Positions 8,292 to 15,469 of a stretch of DNA of 64,000 nt are shown here, one piece after another. The first letter of the stretch is position 1; each line of letters starts with the position of its first letter. A model generated the notes under the pieces. The model was not told the DNA's origin and searched no databases. It was given only the letters and a program-made list of their open reading frames with translations. The DNA is taken from NCBI RefSeq assembly GCF_016863135.1, contig NZ_BOOH01000058.1:62001-126000 (forward strand), given 5' to 3'. The position numbers and the translations under genes were made by a program. This DNA is from Planobispora longispora. GTDB lineage: Bacteria; Actinomycetota; Actinomycetes; Streptosporangiales; Streptosporangiaceae.

Positions 8292-9065
8292 GTGAGCGAC
8301 CCATTGGCTGTCATCGCCGAGATGCCCGGAGTGCCTGAAGCGGTCACCGAAGCCCGCAAGGCCGTGGACCGCCTCTACGGACACCGCGTGCTGCGGCGCA
8401 AGAGCCCCCAGGTGTCGGCGCAGTCGGCGCTGCACGGCGCCCGCGCGTCCGCCGCGCTCGACGGCGTGGACGTCCCGCTGGAGGTCATCCCGGAGGTCAC
8501 CGACCCCGTGGTGCAGGGCGCGCTGCGCGTCTCGGCCGAGCTGGGGCGGCTCGGTCCCACCTGGCGTACGGCGCCGCGTCAGGTGCTGGCCAGGTTGCAC
8601 ACGCTGGCCGCCGTCGGCCTGGCAGGAGATCTCGGCCGCCCGCGGGATTCCGCCGACGCACCCGACCCCCTCGGCCTGGGCGCCGCGCCGGGGCCGGAGG
8701 AGGCGGTGGCCCGGATGGACGGCCTGGTCGGCCTGGTGACCGGCGGTTCCAAGGCGCCCGCGCTGGTCCTGGCCGCCATCGTGCACGCCGAGCTGGCGGC
8801 GGTGCGGCCGTTCGGTTCGGCGGACGGGGTCGTCGCGAGGGCGGCGGAGCGGTTGACGCTGACGGAGTTCGGCCTGGACCCGAAGTCCCTGTCGGCGGTG
8901 GAGCTGGGGCATCTGGAACTGGGGCCGGCCTACGGGGAGAGCCTGCGCGCCTATCTGACCGGGACCGCCGACGGGGTGGCGACGTGGGTGCGCCACTGCG
9001 CCGAGGCGGTCGTGCTGGGGATCCGGGAGGCCACGGCGATCTGCGAGGCCATGCAGCGGGGCTGA
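8292..9065 (+). CDS. Fic-fold protein with degenerate catalytic motif
   Basis: A 257-residue helical protein. Residues 163-183 ([21 protein letters not shown]) align by eye with the Fic core, where active enzymes have H-P-F-x-[DE]-G-N-G-R-x-x-R and AMPylate target proteins. Here the catalytic His is Arg172 and the G-N-G-R anion hole is lost. At residues 53-58, S-A-A-L-D-G resembles the inhibitory motif [ST]-x-x-x-E-[GN] with Asp for Glu. The protein is thus probably a non-enzymatic or altered Fic relative. Similar genes sit beside acsA in other actinomycetes and have been called oxidoreductases, for which I see no support. The stop codon is embedded in a tandem repeat. Confidence 0.6.
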   Translation: MSDPLAVIAEMPGVPEAVTEARKAVDRLYGHRVLRRKSPQVSAQSALHGARASAALDGVDVPLEVIPEVTDPVVQGALRVSAELGRLGPTWRTAPRQVLARLHTLAAVGLAGDLGRPRDSADAPDPLGLGAAPGPEEAVARMDGLVGLVTGGSKAPALVLAAIVHAELAAVRPFGSADGVVARAAERLTLTEFGLDPKSLSAVELGHLELGPAYGESLRAYLTGTADGVATWVRHCAEAVVLGIREATAICEAMQRG

Positions 9066-9140
9066 GTCATGCGGCGGGGCTGAGTCATGCGGCGGGGCTG
9101 AGTCATGCGGCGGGGCTGAGTCATGCAGCGGGGCTGAGTC
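9044..9140 (+). repeat. 18-bp tandem repeat containing the stop codon of the Fic-like gene
   Basis: The unit CTGAGTCATGCGGCGGGG is repeated at 9062, 9080, 9098 and 9116 (the last with one change) and partly before and after. Each copy keeps the reading frame and ends the same short peptide M-[RQ]-R-G-stop, so the real gene end appears to have been copied several times. A slippage origin is inferred. Confidence 0.85.
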
Positions 9141-9200
9141 ATGCGGTGCGGGCGAGCGGTCATGCGGTGCGGGCGAGCGGTCATGCGGTGCGGGCGAGCG
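9138..9200 (+). repeat. Three perfect 21-bp tandem repeats
   Basis: Three identical 21-base units begin at 9138, 9159 and 9180, each starting GTCATGCGGTGCGG. They abut the 18-base array and share its GTCATGCGG start, so one array probably gave rise to the other. Two looser copies of a roughly 20-base unit (ATGTGACGCGGCTG / GTGCGACGCGGCTG) follow to 9240. Confidence 0.85.
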
Positions 9201-9331
9201 GCCATGTGACGCGGCTGGGAGCCGTGCGACGCGGCTGACCGTTGGGCCGCGGCCGTACGGAGTCGCCGTACGGAGTCACGGAGAGGCCGGCTGTCGGCGG
9301 CTGGAATTACGGACGACCTGAAGGCAAAGCA

Positions 9332-9359
9332 GACGGCGCCCCTGAGGTGGGGCGCCGTC
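9332..9359. terminator. Hairpin downstream of the Fic-like gene
   Basis: Perfect 11-base arms GACGGCGCCCC / GGGGCGCCGTC around a 6-base loop, without a following T run. It is the first strong hairpin after the repeat arrays and a likely transcription terminator. Confidence 0.6.
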
Positions 9360-9654
9360 GCCAGCACGCCACATCGGGTTACCAAGCGTGCACCTGTAAT
9401 CGTCGGAGCGGGTCAAGCCCGTCTCGACGCGCCTCCCGCGGCTGGTCGCGCGTGGGTGCCCGATGGACGTGCCCGGACACATCGTCCGTGCAACCTTTGT
9501 ACGACGAATCCGGGCTGATGGGAACCCCTGGAACCAAGACCTTTACGGATCGGGGGACATTCATCAATGAACCACCCCGAACCCTCCATGGCCGCCGGGG
9601 GCGGCCCAACCCGCTGATCAGCTGGTGATCCCAGGGGGTTCGATCAGGCGGAAT

Positions 9655-9673
9655 CGATCACTATAAGTGATCG
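9655..9673. promoter_or_regulatory. Operator-like dyad CGATCACT-N3-AGTGATCG
   Basis: Perfect 8-base arms with a 3-base spacer in the gene-free region ahead of ssd. A related GTGATCA appears at 9711-9717. The form suits a dimeric regulator; which one is unknown. Confidence 0.4.
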
Positions 9674-10201
9674 GTACGGGGCTGTTCCGGAGGTCCCGAA
9701 TCGGGGGTCAGTGATCAGATTGTCACATGAAAAACGGTAGAAAACGGAGATTCCTCCTCGACGGGCCGCAAGTGGATGAGGCAGCATACGGATGTATCTC
9801 CATGAGGCGGGGGCGTCGCGCATGGCCGGTTTTTCCGGTCTCTTGCCACACCCTGTTCGATTGTTGAAAGCTTTTCTCTGAAACGGGCCCGGCTCTACCC
9901 CCCCGGAGCCGGACCGTTCGGCGGCCCCCGCTATCCCCCCCAGCGGGGGTCGCCCCTTTTCCCGGCCAGTTTCCGGCCGCCCGCGCTTCCTCGGACGACT
10001 GCCTCTCGGGACGCCCCTGTTCAGGCGCCGCCTTCCGGATCGCCGGATGCCTTCCCGAACGGACTTCCCTGCGCGGGCTTCCCAGGCAGGCTTCCTGTGC
10101 GAGTTCCTCAGGCGGGCGCCTTGTACGGGTTCCTCAGGCGGAATCGGGCGTTTTCCCGGACAGGACCGGGAGTCTTCCCCAGACGGAGCCGGGAGGCGCC
10201 G

Positions 10202-10210
10202 TTGTCCACA
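10202..10210 (+). promoter_or_regulatory. DnaA box TTGTCCACA upstream of ssd
   Basis: Exact match to the 9-mer favoured by actinobacterial DnaA, 75 bases before the ssd start. A single 9-mer can occur by chance, but three more lie before the pilin gene of the same locus. Confidence 0.5.
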
Positions 10211-10284
10211 GAACGCGGCTCGGGGCCTCGGTCGAGGCGGTCCCCCCGGGAGGTTGGGGCTCCCCACGTCTCAGGGAGGCACCC

Positions 10285-11331
10285 TTGGACCGTCCCCTGG
10301 CCATCACCGATGACCACGACCTTCTCGACGATCTGCTCCGCGTCGCCGCCGCCGCCGGCGCGGAGCTCAATGTGGCCCACCTGCCCGCGCACGCCCGGCC
10401 GTACTGGTCCCACGCCCCGATGATCGTCGTCGGCAGCGACATGGCCGACGCTCTGGCGGCCACCGGGCCGCCGCCCCGTTCGCGCGTCATGCTCGTCACC
10501 CGCACCCCCGACGATCCCGACACCTGGCGCAAGTGCGTGGCGGTCGGAGCGCAGGCCGTGCTGGAACTGCCCGCCGCCGAGCGGCGGCTGGTCGACGAGT
10601 TCGCCGATGTCGTGGAACCCGCCGCCGGGGACGGGCTCGTCGTCTGCGTCGTGGGCGGGCGGGGCGGGGCCGGCGCGAGCGTGCTCGCCGCCTCGCTCGC
10701 GCTGACCGCCTCCCGGAGGGAACTGCGCACCCTGCTCGTCGACGCCGATCCACTCGGCGGCGGCATCGACCTCCTGCTCGGTCAGGAGGAGGCAGAGGGA
10801 GCCCGCTGGGCGGATCTGGTCGCGCGGGCGGGCAGGGTCAGCTTCACCGCGCTCCAGGCGGCGCTCCCCAGCTTCTCCGGGCTGACCCTGCTCTCCTTCC
10901 ACCGGGGAGAGGCCGGGGCCATCCCGGCCGAGGCGATGCGCTCGGTGCTCGACGCCGGGCAGCGCGGCTTCGACCTGGTGGTCGCCGACCTGCCCCGCCG
11001 CCCCGATCCCGCCGCGGTGGAGGCCCTCGGCCGTGCCACGACCACCCTCGTGGTCGTCAGCGCCGACGTGCGCGGGGTCCTGGCCGCGGCCCAGGTGCTC
11101 ACCGGGCTGAGAGAGCACACCGGTGACATCCGGGCGGCCGTCCGCGACGGTGTCCTGGCCGACGACGTGGTGAGCGCCTCCCTCGGGGTGCCCTGTGCCG
11201 GGAGCCTGCCCGACCAGCCGCGGCTCGCCTCCGTGCTGAACCGCGGAGACGTCCCCCCGCTGGGCTCCCGGACTCCTCTCGGCAGGTTCTGCGGAGCATT
11301 CCTGAGCTCCCTGACCGGAGCGGAACGATGA
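10285..11331 (+). CDS. ssd: CpaE/Ssd-like ATPase of the Tad pilus locus
   Basis: A 348-residue protein of the MinD/ParA superfamily found at the head of actinobacterial tad clusters (septum site-determining protein in mycobacteria, CpaE-like). The N-terminal 110 residues resemble a receiver-like domain; the ATPase part starts with a deviant Walker A, G-G-R-G-G-A-G-A-S at 124-132, lacking the usual lysine pair, and continues with V-D-A-D-P-L-G-G-G. The TTG start is supported by GGGAGG at 10274-10279. Its stop overlaps the tadA start (ATGA). It probably localises or regulates pilus assembly; a role in septum placement is reported for mycobacterial Ssd. Confidence 0.85.
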   Translation: MDRPLAITDDHDLLDDLLRVAAAAGAELNVAHLPAHARPYWSHAPMIVVGSDMADALAATGPPPRSRVMLVTRTPDDPDTWRKCVAVGAQAVLELPAAERRLVDEFADVVEPAAGDGLVVCVVGGRGGAGASVLAASLALTASRRELRTLLVDADPLGGGIDLLLGQEEAEGARWADLVARAGRVSFTALQAALPSFSGLTLLSFHRGEAGAIPAEAMRSVLDAGQRGFDLVVADLPRRPDPAAVEALGRATTTLVVVSADVRGVLAAAQVLTGLREHTGDIRAAVRDGVLADDVVSASLGVPCAGSLPDQPRLASVLNRGDVPPLGSRTPLGRFCGAFLSSLTGAER

Positions 11332-12803
11332 GCGCGACCGGCCCCGCCGGTGCGGCCCCTCCCGACCTCGTGGGGGCGGTCCGGGTGCGGCTCGCGCGGA
11401 CCGGCGCCGAGCCCAGCGCCGCGAACGTCGCCGTCGCGCTCCGGGCGGAGCGGGCGGTCCTGGGAGACGCGGAGATCTTGGCGGTGGCCCGCGCCCTGTG
11501 CGCCGACCTCATCGGCGCGGGGCCGCTGGAGCCGTTGCTGGCGGAAGCGGAGATCACCGACGTCCTGGTGAACGGAGCCCGCGAGGTCTGGGTCGACGAC
11601 GGCCGCGGCCTGCGCCGAACCCAGATCACCTTTCCCGACGAAGACGCGGTCAGGAGGCTCGCCCAACGGCTCGCCTCGGCCGCGGGCAGACGCCTCGACG
11701 ACGCCTGCCCCTACGTCGACGCCCGGCTCGCCGGAGGCGTCCGGCTCCACGCCGTGCTGCCCCCGATCGCCCCCGAAGGCACATGCCTGTCCCTGAGACT
11801 CCCGCCGCGCCGCGCGTTCACCCTCTCCGACCTGGTCACGGCGGGGGCGCTCAGAGCCGACGCCGTCCCGCTCCTGACCGCGGTGGTCGAGTCGAGACTC
11901 GCCTTCCTCGTGTCGGGCGGCACCGGAACGGGCAAGACGACCCTCCTGTCCGCCATGCTCTCCCTGGCCGATCCGGGTGATCGTCTCCTCCTGGTGGAAG
12001 ACTCCGCCGAGCTCCGGCCCCTGCACCCGCACGTCGTGCGGCTGGAGTCCCGCCCGGCCAACCTCGAGGGCGCGGGCGGCGTGGGCCTGCGCGACCTCGT
12101 CCGCCAGGCGCTGCGGATGCGCCCGGACCGCCTCGTCGTCGGAGAGGTCCGCGGGGCCGAGGTCGTCGACCTCCTGGCCGCGCTCAACACCGGTCACGAA
12201 GGCGGGTGCGGCACCCTGCACGCCAACACCGCGACCGATGTCCCGCCACGACTGGAGGCCCTCGGCTGCGCCGCGGGCCTCAGCCGGGAGGCGGTCCACA
12301 GCCAGCTCGCCGCGGCGCTGGACATCGTGATCCACCTCACCCGCGGCCACTCCGGCGGCCGGCGCCGGGTGGCGGAGATCTGCGTGATGTCCCGCCAGGC
12401 CTCCGGCCTGGTCGAAGCCGAGCCCGCCCTCACCTTCTCCCCGGACGGCAGGGCGACGCCGGGCCCGGGCCTTCCCGCCCTCCTCGCGCGCCTTCCCGCC
12501 GTCTCCGCCGAGTTGAAGAACTCCTCCGGCCAGGCCGTCCGCGTCTCCGAGCAGATTTCTCGCGTCTCCGAGCGGAAGGTCTCCACCGGCCCGCACGGCT
12601 CCACCCCCGGTGAGACCTTCGTCGGCCACCGAATCCCCGTTCCCGATGGGGCTCCCGTTCCCGGCCGGGCCTGTGTTGATCGCGTAGCCGCCGCTTCCGG
12701 CGAGGCGCCCTCCGAGGACCGGGGCCCCGTCCCGGCTCAGGTCCCTGTTCCCGGACGGGTCACCTCCGGTGCGCGGGTCCCCGGCGCCCTCATGTGGCGA
12801 TGA
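11328..12803 (+). CDS. tadA: Tad secretion ATPase TadA/CpaF
   Basis: A 491-residue type II/IV secretion hexameric ATPase that powers Flp pilus assembly. Walker A is G-G-T-G-T-G-K-T-T (197-205), the Asp box V-E-D-S-A-E-L at 223-229, Walker B-like V-V-G-E-V-R-G at 270-276, and the His box G-T-L-H-A-N at 295-300. Family members normally end soon after the G-L-P-A-L-L-A-R-L helix (381-389); here about 100 further residues follow, rich in Pro, Val, Gly and Ser and probably disordered. Start ATG overlaps the ssd stop and its own end overlaps the tadB start, so translation is coupled. Confidence 0.92.
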   Translation: MSATGPAGAAPPDLVGAVRVRLARTGAEPSAANVAVALRAERAVLGDAEILAVARALCADLIGAGPLEPLLAEAEITDVLVNGAREVWVDDGRGLRRTQITFPDEDAVRRLAQRLASAAGRRLDDACPYVDARLAGGVRLHAVLPPIAPEGTCLSLRLPPRRAFTLSDLVTAGALRADAVPLLTAVVESRLAFLVSGGTGTGKTTLLSAMLSLADPGDRLLLVEDSAELRPLHPHVVRLESRPANLEGAGGVGLRDLVRQALRMRPDRLVVGEVRGAEVVDLLAALNTGHEGGCGTLHANTATDVPPRLEALGCAAGLSREAVHSQLAAALDIVIHLTRGHSGGRRRVAEICVMSRQASGLVEAEPALTFSPDGRATPGPGLPALLARLPAVSAELKNSSGQAVRVSEQISRVSERKVSTGPHGSTPGETFVGHRIPVPDGAPVPGRACVDRVAAASGEAPSEDRGPVPAQVPVPGRVTSGARVPGALMWR

Positions 12804-13513
12804 CGGCGGCGGCCATGGCTCTCGCCGTGCTGGCGGCGTGGTTGTGGGCGGGGCCCGGCGCCGGGGCCGTCCGGCTGGAGCGGCTCAGCCGGCCGGGGCG
12901 GCGGGCGGCGGAGGAGATGAACCGTCTCAGACAGTCGCTCGCCGGCTTCTCCCGGCCGTCACGCCGGGCGGAGGCCTGGAGGGTGGCGTCGATCGAACTC
13001 TGCCAGGGGCTCTCCGCCGAACTGGCCGCCGGGCGCACCGCCGGGGAAGCGCTGACCCGGGCCGTGTCGGCCGTGGCGTTCCCCGACCCGCAAGCGCTCC
13101 GTCCCGCGGTCGCCGCGGCGCGGGACGGGGGTGACGTTCCAGCGGCCCTGCTGGCCGCCGCCCCGGAACGGGGCGGCGAAGGCCTCCACCGGCTGGCTGC
13201 GTGCTGGCGGGCGGGCGTGACCGTCGGGGGCGGGCTCTCCGTCCTCATCGATCGTGTGGCGGTCTCCCTCAGGGAGGCCGAGCTCCACCGCAAAGACGTC
13301 GCCGCCCAGCTCGCCGGGGCACGCGCGACCGCCCGGCTGCTCGCCGGGCTTCCCGCACTGGGCCTGCTGATGGGGGCGGGGCTTGGCATGCGCCCGCTCG
13401 ACTTCCTGTTCGGCGGTCCGGTGGGAATGGCGTGCCTGGCCGCGGGCGTCGCGCTCGACGGGTGCGGTCTGTGGTGGACTCGCCGCCTGATCATCCGAGC
13501 GGAGCGGGCATGA
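12800..13513 (+). CDS. tadB: Tad platform membrane protein TadB
   Basis: A 237-residue type II secretion F-domain protein that forms the inner-membrane platform contacted by the ATPase. A hydrophobic N-terminal segment (2-18), a helical cytosolic domain with E-L-x-A-G-R-T-A-x-E-A-L (the usual F-domain start), and two C-terminal membrane segments (about 185-225) are visible. The ATG at 12800 overlaps the tadA stop as ATGA; a GTG at 12794 would add two residues. It is shorter than proteobacterial TadB, as is normal for actinobacterial forms. Confidence 0.88.
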   Translation: MTAAAMALAVLAAWLWAGPGAGAVRLERLSRPGRRAAEEMNRLRQSLAGFSRPSRRAEAWRVASIELCQGLSAELAAGRTAGEALTRAVSAVAFPDPQALRPAVAAARDGGDVPAALLAAAPERGGEGLHRLAACWRAGVTVGGGLSVLIDRVAVSLREAELHRKDVAAQLAGARATARLLAGLPALGLLMGAGLGMRPLDFLFGGPVGMACLAAGVALDGCGLWWTRRLIIRAERA

Positions 13514-13809
13514 TCACCTTTCTCCCCGCCCTCCTGGGCGGCCTCTCCCGATGTGAGCGGACGCGACCGCCCTCCCCTGTTTCGCGGATGACGGTCTTCT
13601 TCACGGCTCTCGCAGGTACGGACTCGCAGGTACGGAGCGGACGGGGTCGTCCTTTCCCCTCTCCCCGGCGGTGGCCTTTTCCAGGGCGCCTGCCGATACG
13701 ACCTTCGTCGGTACGGCGGTTCCCGGCCGGAAGGGGACGGTGGACCTGCGTTCCTGCGGCGCCGAGACCCGGTGCCAGAGCCCGATGTCTCCACGTCTCC
13801 GCGCTGTAA
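13510..13809 (+). other. Spacer between tadB and tadC with a weak 99-codon open frame
   Basis: Actinobacterial tadB and tadC usually abut; here they are 305 bases apart. An open frame starts with ATG overlapping the tadB stop (ATGA) and reads M-I-T-F-L-P-A-L-L-G-G-L, then an Arg/Pro/Ser-rich stretch with no family resemblance and codon use unlike the neighbours. It is either a small orphan gene or degenerate spacer sequence; GCAGGTACGGA occurs twice near 13612-13636. Confidence 0.3.
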
Positions 13810-13818
13810 GGGGTTCAG

Positions 13819-14604
13819 ATGACGGATGTTCCGCTGGGCGTCGTGCCGGCCGCCGTGCTCGCCGGGCTGGCCGTCTGGTTGTGGGAGTCGCCCGACGACC
13901 CTGTTCGCAGGCTCCGTCAGGCGTGTTCCCGCCCTGCCGATCTCCCGGAGGCGCGCGTGCCGGCGCCGGGCGAACCCGGGCGGGAAGAAGCCGGGAGACG
14001 ACGGCCGGGCAGGGGAGACGCGGCGATCGGGGTCGCCGTGGGGCTGGCGACCTTTCTCCTGCTGGGAGGTACGGCCGGAGCCGTCCTGGGAGTGGTCGGC
14101 TCCGTGGCCGTGCCGCTGATCCTCCGCAGGCGTGAGCCGCCGGGATCACGCGCGGAGCGCGACCGGATCACCGCCGACCTGCCGCTGGCGGCCGACCTCA
14201 TGGTGGCCTGCCTGCGCGCGGGGCAGTCGGTCACCGGAGCGCTCGACGTCACCGTCCAGGCGATCGGCGGACCGCTCGGAGACCGGCTCGCGTGGGTGAA
14301 CGGGCAACTGAGGCTGGGAGCCGCTCCGGAGAGCGCGTGGTCCACCCTCGCGGCCGAACCCGCGCTCGCCTCGCTGGCCCGCACCATGAACCGGGCGGCC
14401 CTCAGCGGTGCTCCTGTGGCGGACGTGCTGACGCGGGTGGCGGACGATTCCCGTCAGACGGTCCGCGCGATGTCGGCGGCGGCGGCCCGGCGGGTGGGAG
14501 TTCAGGCCGTGGCGCCGCTGGGCCTGTGCTTCCTGCCCGCTTTCGTTCTCCTCGGCATCGTTCCCGTCGTGGCGGGTCTCGCCGGCGAGGTCATGCTCCC
14601 GTGA
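13819..14604 (+). CDS. tadC: Tad platform membrane protein TadC
   Basis: A 261-residue F-domain membrane protein, partner of TadB in the pilus platform. A membrane segment at about 8-23, a pair at about 73-105, the helical F-domain (L-P-L-A-A-D-L-M-V-A-C-L-R-A-G-Q-S-V-T-G-A-L) at 125-150, and a C-terminal hydrophobic hairpin (L-G-L-C-F-L-P-A-F-V-L-L-G-I-V-P) are seen. The ATG follows AAGGGG by about 6 bases. The region after the stop carries DnaA boxes rather than the next gene directly. Confidence 0.9.
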   Translation: MTDVPLGVVPAAVLAGLAVWLWESPDDPVRRLRQACSRPADLPEARVPAPGEPGREEAGRRRPGRGDAAIGVAVGLATFLLLGGTAGAVLGVVGSVAVPLILRRREPPGSRAERDRITADLPLAADLMVACLRAGQSVTGALDVTVQAIGGPLGDRLAWVNGQLRLGAAPESAWSTLAAEPALASLARTMNRAALSGAPVADVLTRVADDSRQTVRAMSAAAARRVGVQAVAPLGLCFLPAFVLLGIVPVVAGLAGEVMLP

Positions 14605-14605
14605 G

Positions 14606-14665
14606 TTATCCACAGGGCTGGAGTGCGTGCGGAAAGTTATCCACAGGGTGATGTTCGTGTCCACA
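14606..14665 (+). promoter_or_regulatory. Cluster of three DnaA-box 9-mers before the pilin gene
   Basis: Two exact TTATCCACA sequences (14606-14614 and 14637-14645) and GTGTCCACA (14657-14665, one mismatch to TTGTCCACA) lie in the same orientation within 60 bases, each followed by GG. They begin two bases after the tadC stop, 78-137 bases before the pilin start. They may be DnaA-binding sites controlling the pilin, or the repeat may serve another factor. Confidence 0.6.
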
Positions 14666-14742
14666 GGCCCATGCGCTCGTCGGAGAGTCTGGTTCGACCG
14701 GCGCCGGGCACAGGGCCCGGCGGCGATCTCCAGGAGGAAACG

Positions 14743-15045
14743 ATGGCTGGATCAGGAGTCGACGGCATCTTGCGTGGCCTGTGGAGGCTTGGTCCCGGCG
14801 GCCGGGCCGGCGGCGGGCTCGGGACCCGCAGGGCCCTGCGCCGCCTGCGGAGCCGTTGCCGTGACCGCTGGGCCCTGCTGACCACGGGCACGGCCCGGGA
14901 GCGCGGCATGTCCACCGCCGAATACGCCGTCGGCACGATCGCCGCCTGCGCGTTCGCCGCCCTTCTCTTCAAGGTCGTGACCAGCCCGGAAGTCCAAGAG
15001 ATGATCACCAGTCTCATCAATCGGGCTCTCAAGGTCGCCGGGTGA
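14743..15045 (+). CDS. Flp-type pilin, DUF4244 family
   Basis: A 100-residue prepilin. A long Arg-rich leader precedes a cleavage site R-G|M-S-T-A-E-Y-A-V: glycine before the cut, Glu at +5 and Tyr at +6, the hallmark of Flp pilins processed by a TadV-type peptidase. A single hydrophobic helix (G-T-I-A-A-C-A-F-A-A-L-L-F-K-V-V) follows. Mature size is about 45 residues. AGGAGG lies 5 bases before the ATG. It is the putative major subunit of the pilus made by the ssd-tadABC products; the prepilin peptidase is not in the window. The 55-residue leader is longer than in proteobacteria. Confidence 0.87.
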   Translation: MAGSGVDGILRGLWRLGPGGRAGGGLGTRRALRRLRSRCRDRWALLTTGTARERGMSTAEYAVGTIAACAFAALLFKVVTSPEVQEMITSLINRALKVAG

Positions 15046-15049
15046 TCTG

Positions 15050-15469
15050 ATGCGTCCGCACGTCTCACGGCTTGTGTGCAAGGTGATGGATCGTTTCCCC
15101 GGTCCGGGGCCTGTGTCGCGCCCTTCCCGGGGCTCGGTGACCGCGGAGACCGCGGTGGCGCTTCCGGCTCTCATCGTGGTCCTGGCAGCCGGGCTGTGGG
15201 CGGTGGCGGTTGTCGAGGCGCAGCTGGAATGCGCGGACGCGGCACGATCGGGCGCGCGGGCCGCGTCGAGGGGGGAGCCGCTGGAGTGGGTGCGCGACGG
15301 CGTCCGCGCAACCGCTCCGGTGGGGGCCCGGGTGACGGTCACCCGCGACGCCGAGCGCGCCCGGGTGGAGATCTCCGCCGGCGTCAGGCCCCACTGGGGT
15401 CTTTCGCTGCCCGAGGTGGCCGTTCACGCCGTCGCCGTCTCCGCGGTCGAGCCCGGGGTCGGGCAGTGA
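15050..15469 (+). CDS. tadE: TadE-family pseudopilin-like protein
   Basis: A 139-residue protein with a single N-terminal-half membrane segment (T-A-E-T-A-V-A-L-P-A-L-I-V-V-L-A-A-G-L-W) preceded by R-G-S-V, the usual R-G-x-x-x-x-E pattern of TadE minor pseudopilins, and an extracytoplasmic C-terminal part. It starts four bases after the pilin stop. ATG 15050 is used; an ATG at 15086 is an alternative. Its stop overlaps a GTG in frame with the next gene (GTGA). Confidence 0.83.
   Translation: MRPHVSRLVCKVMDRFPGPGPVSRPSRGSVTAETAVALPALIVVLAAGLWAVAVVEAQLECADAARSGARAASRGEPLEWVRDGVRATAPVGARVTVTRDAERARVEISAGVRPHWGLSLPEVAVHAVAVSAVEPGVGQ

Larger units (their letters stand above)
9360..10284. other. 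Gene-free region upstream of the Tad locus
   Basis: About 925 bases with no convincing coding frame on either strand: open frames here are short and lack a ribosome site or family resemblance. Visible elements are an operator-like dyad (9655-9673), an AT-richer stretch (9700-9760), C-run-flanked small hairpins (9893-9960), degenerate direct repeats of GTTCCTCAGGCGG near 10100 and 10125, and a perfect DnaA box (10202-10210). It probably holds the long leader and promoter of the Tad operon. Confidence 0.6.

Noticed and set aside
9044-9240. Repeat array considered as CRISPR
   Set aside because: Units are contiguous without unique spacers and no cas genes are present.
9620-9660. GGTTCGATCAGG, resembling a tRNA T-arm
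   Set aside because: No acceptor, D or anticodon stems can be formed around it.
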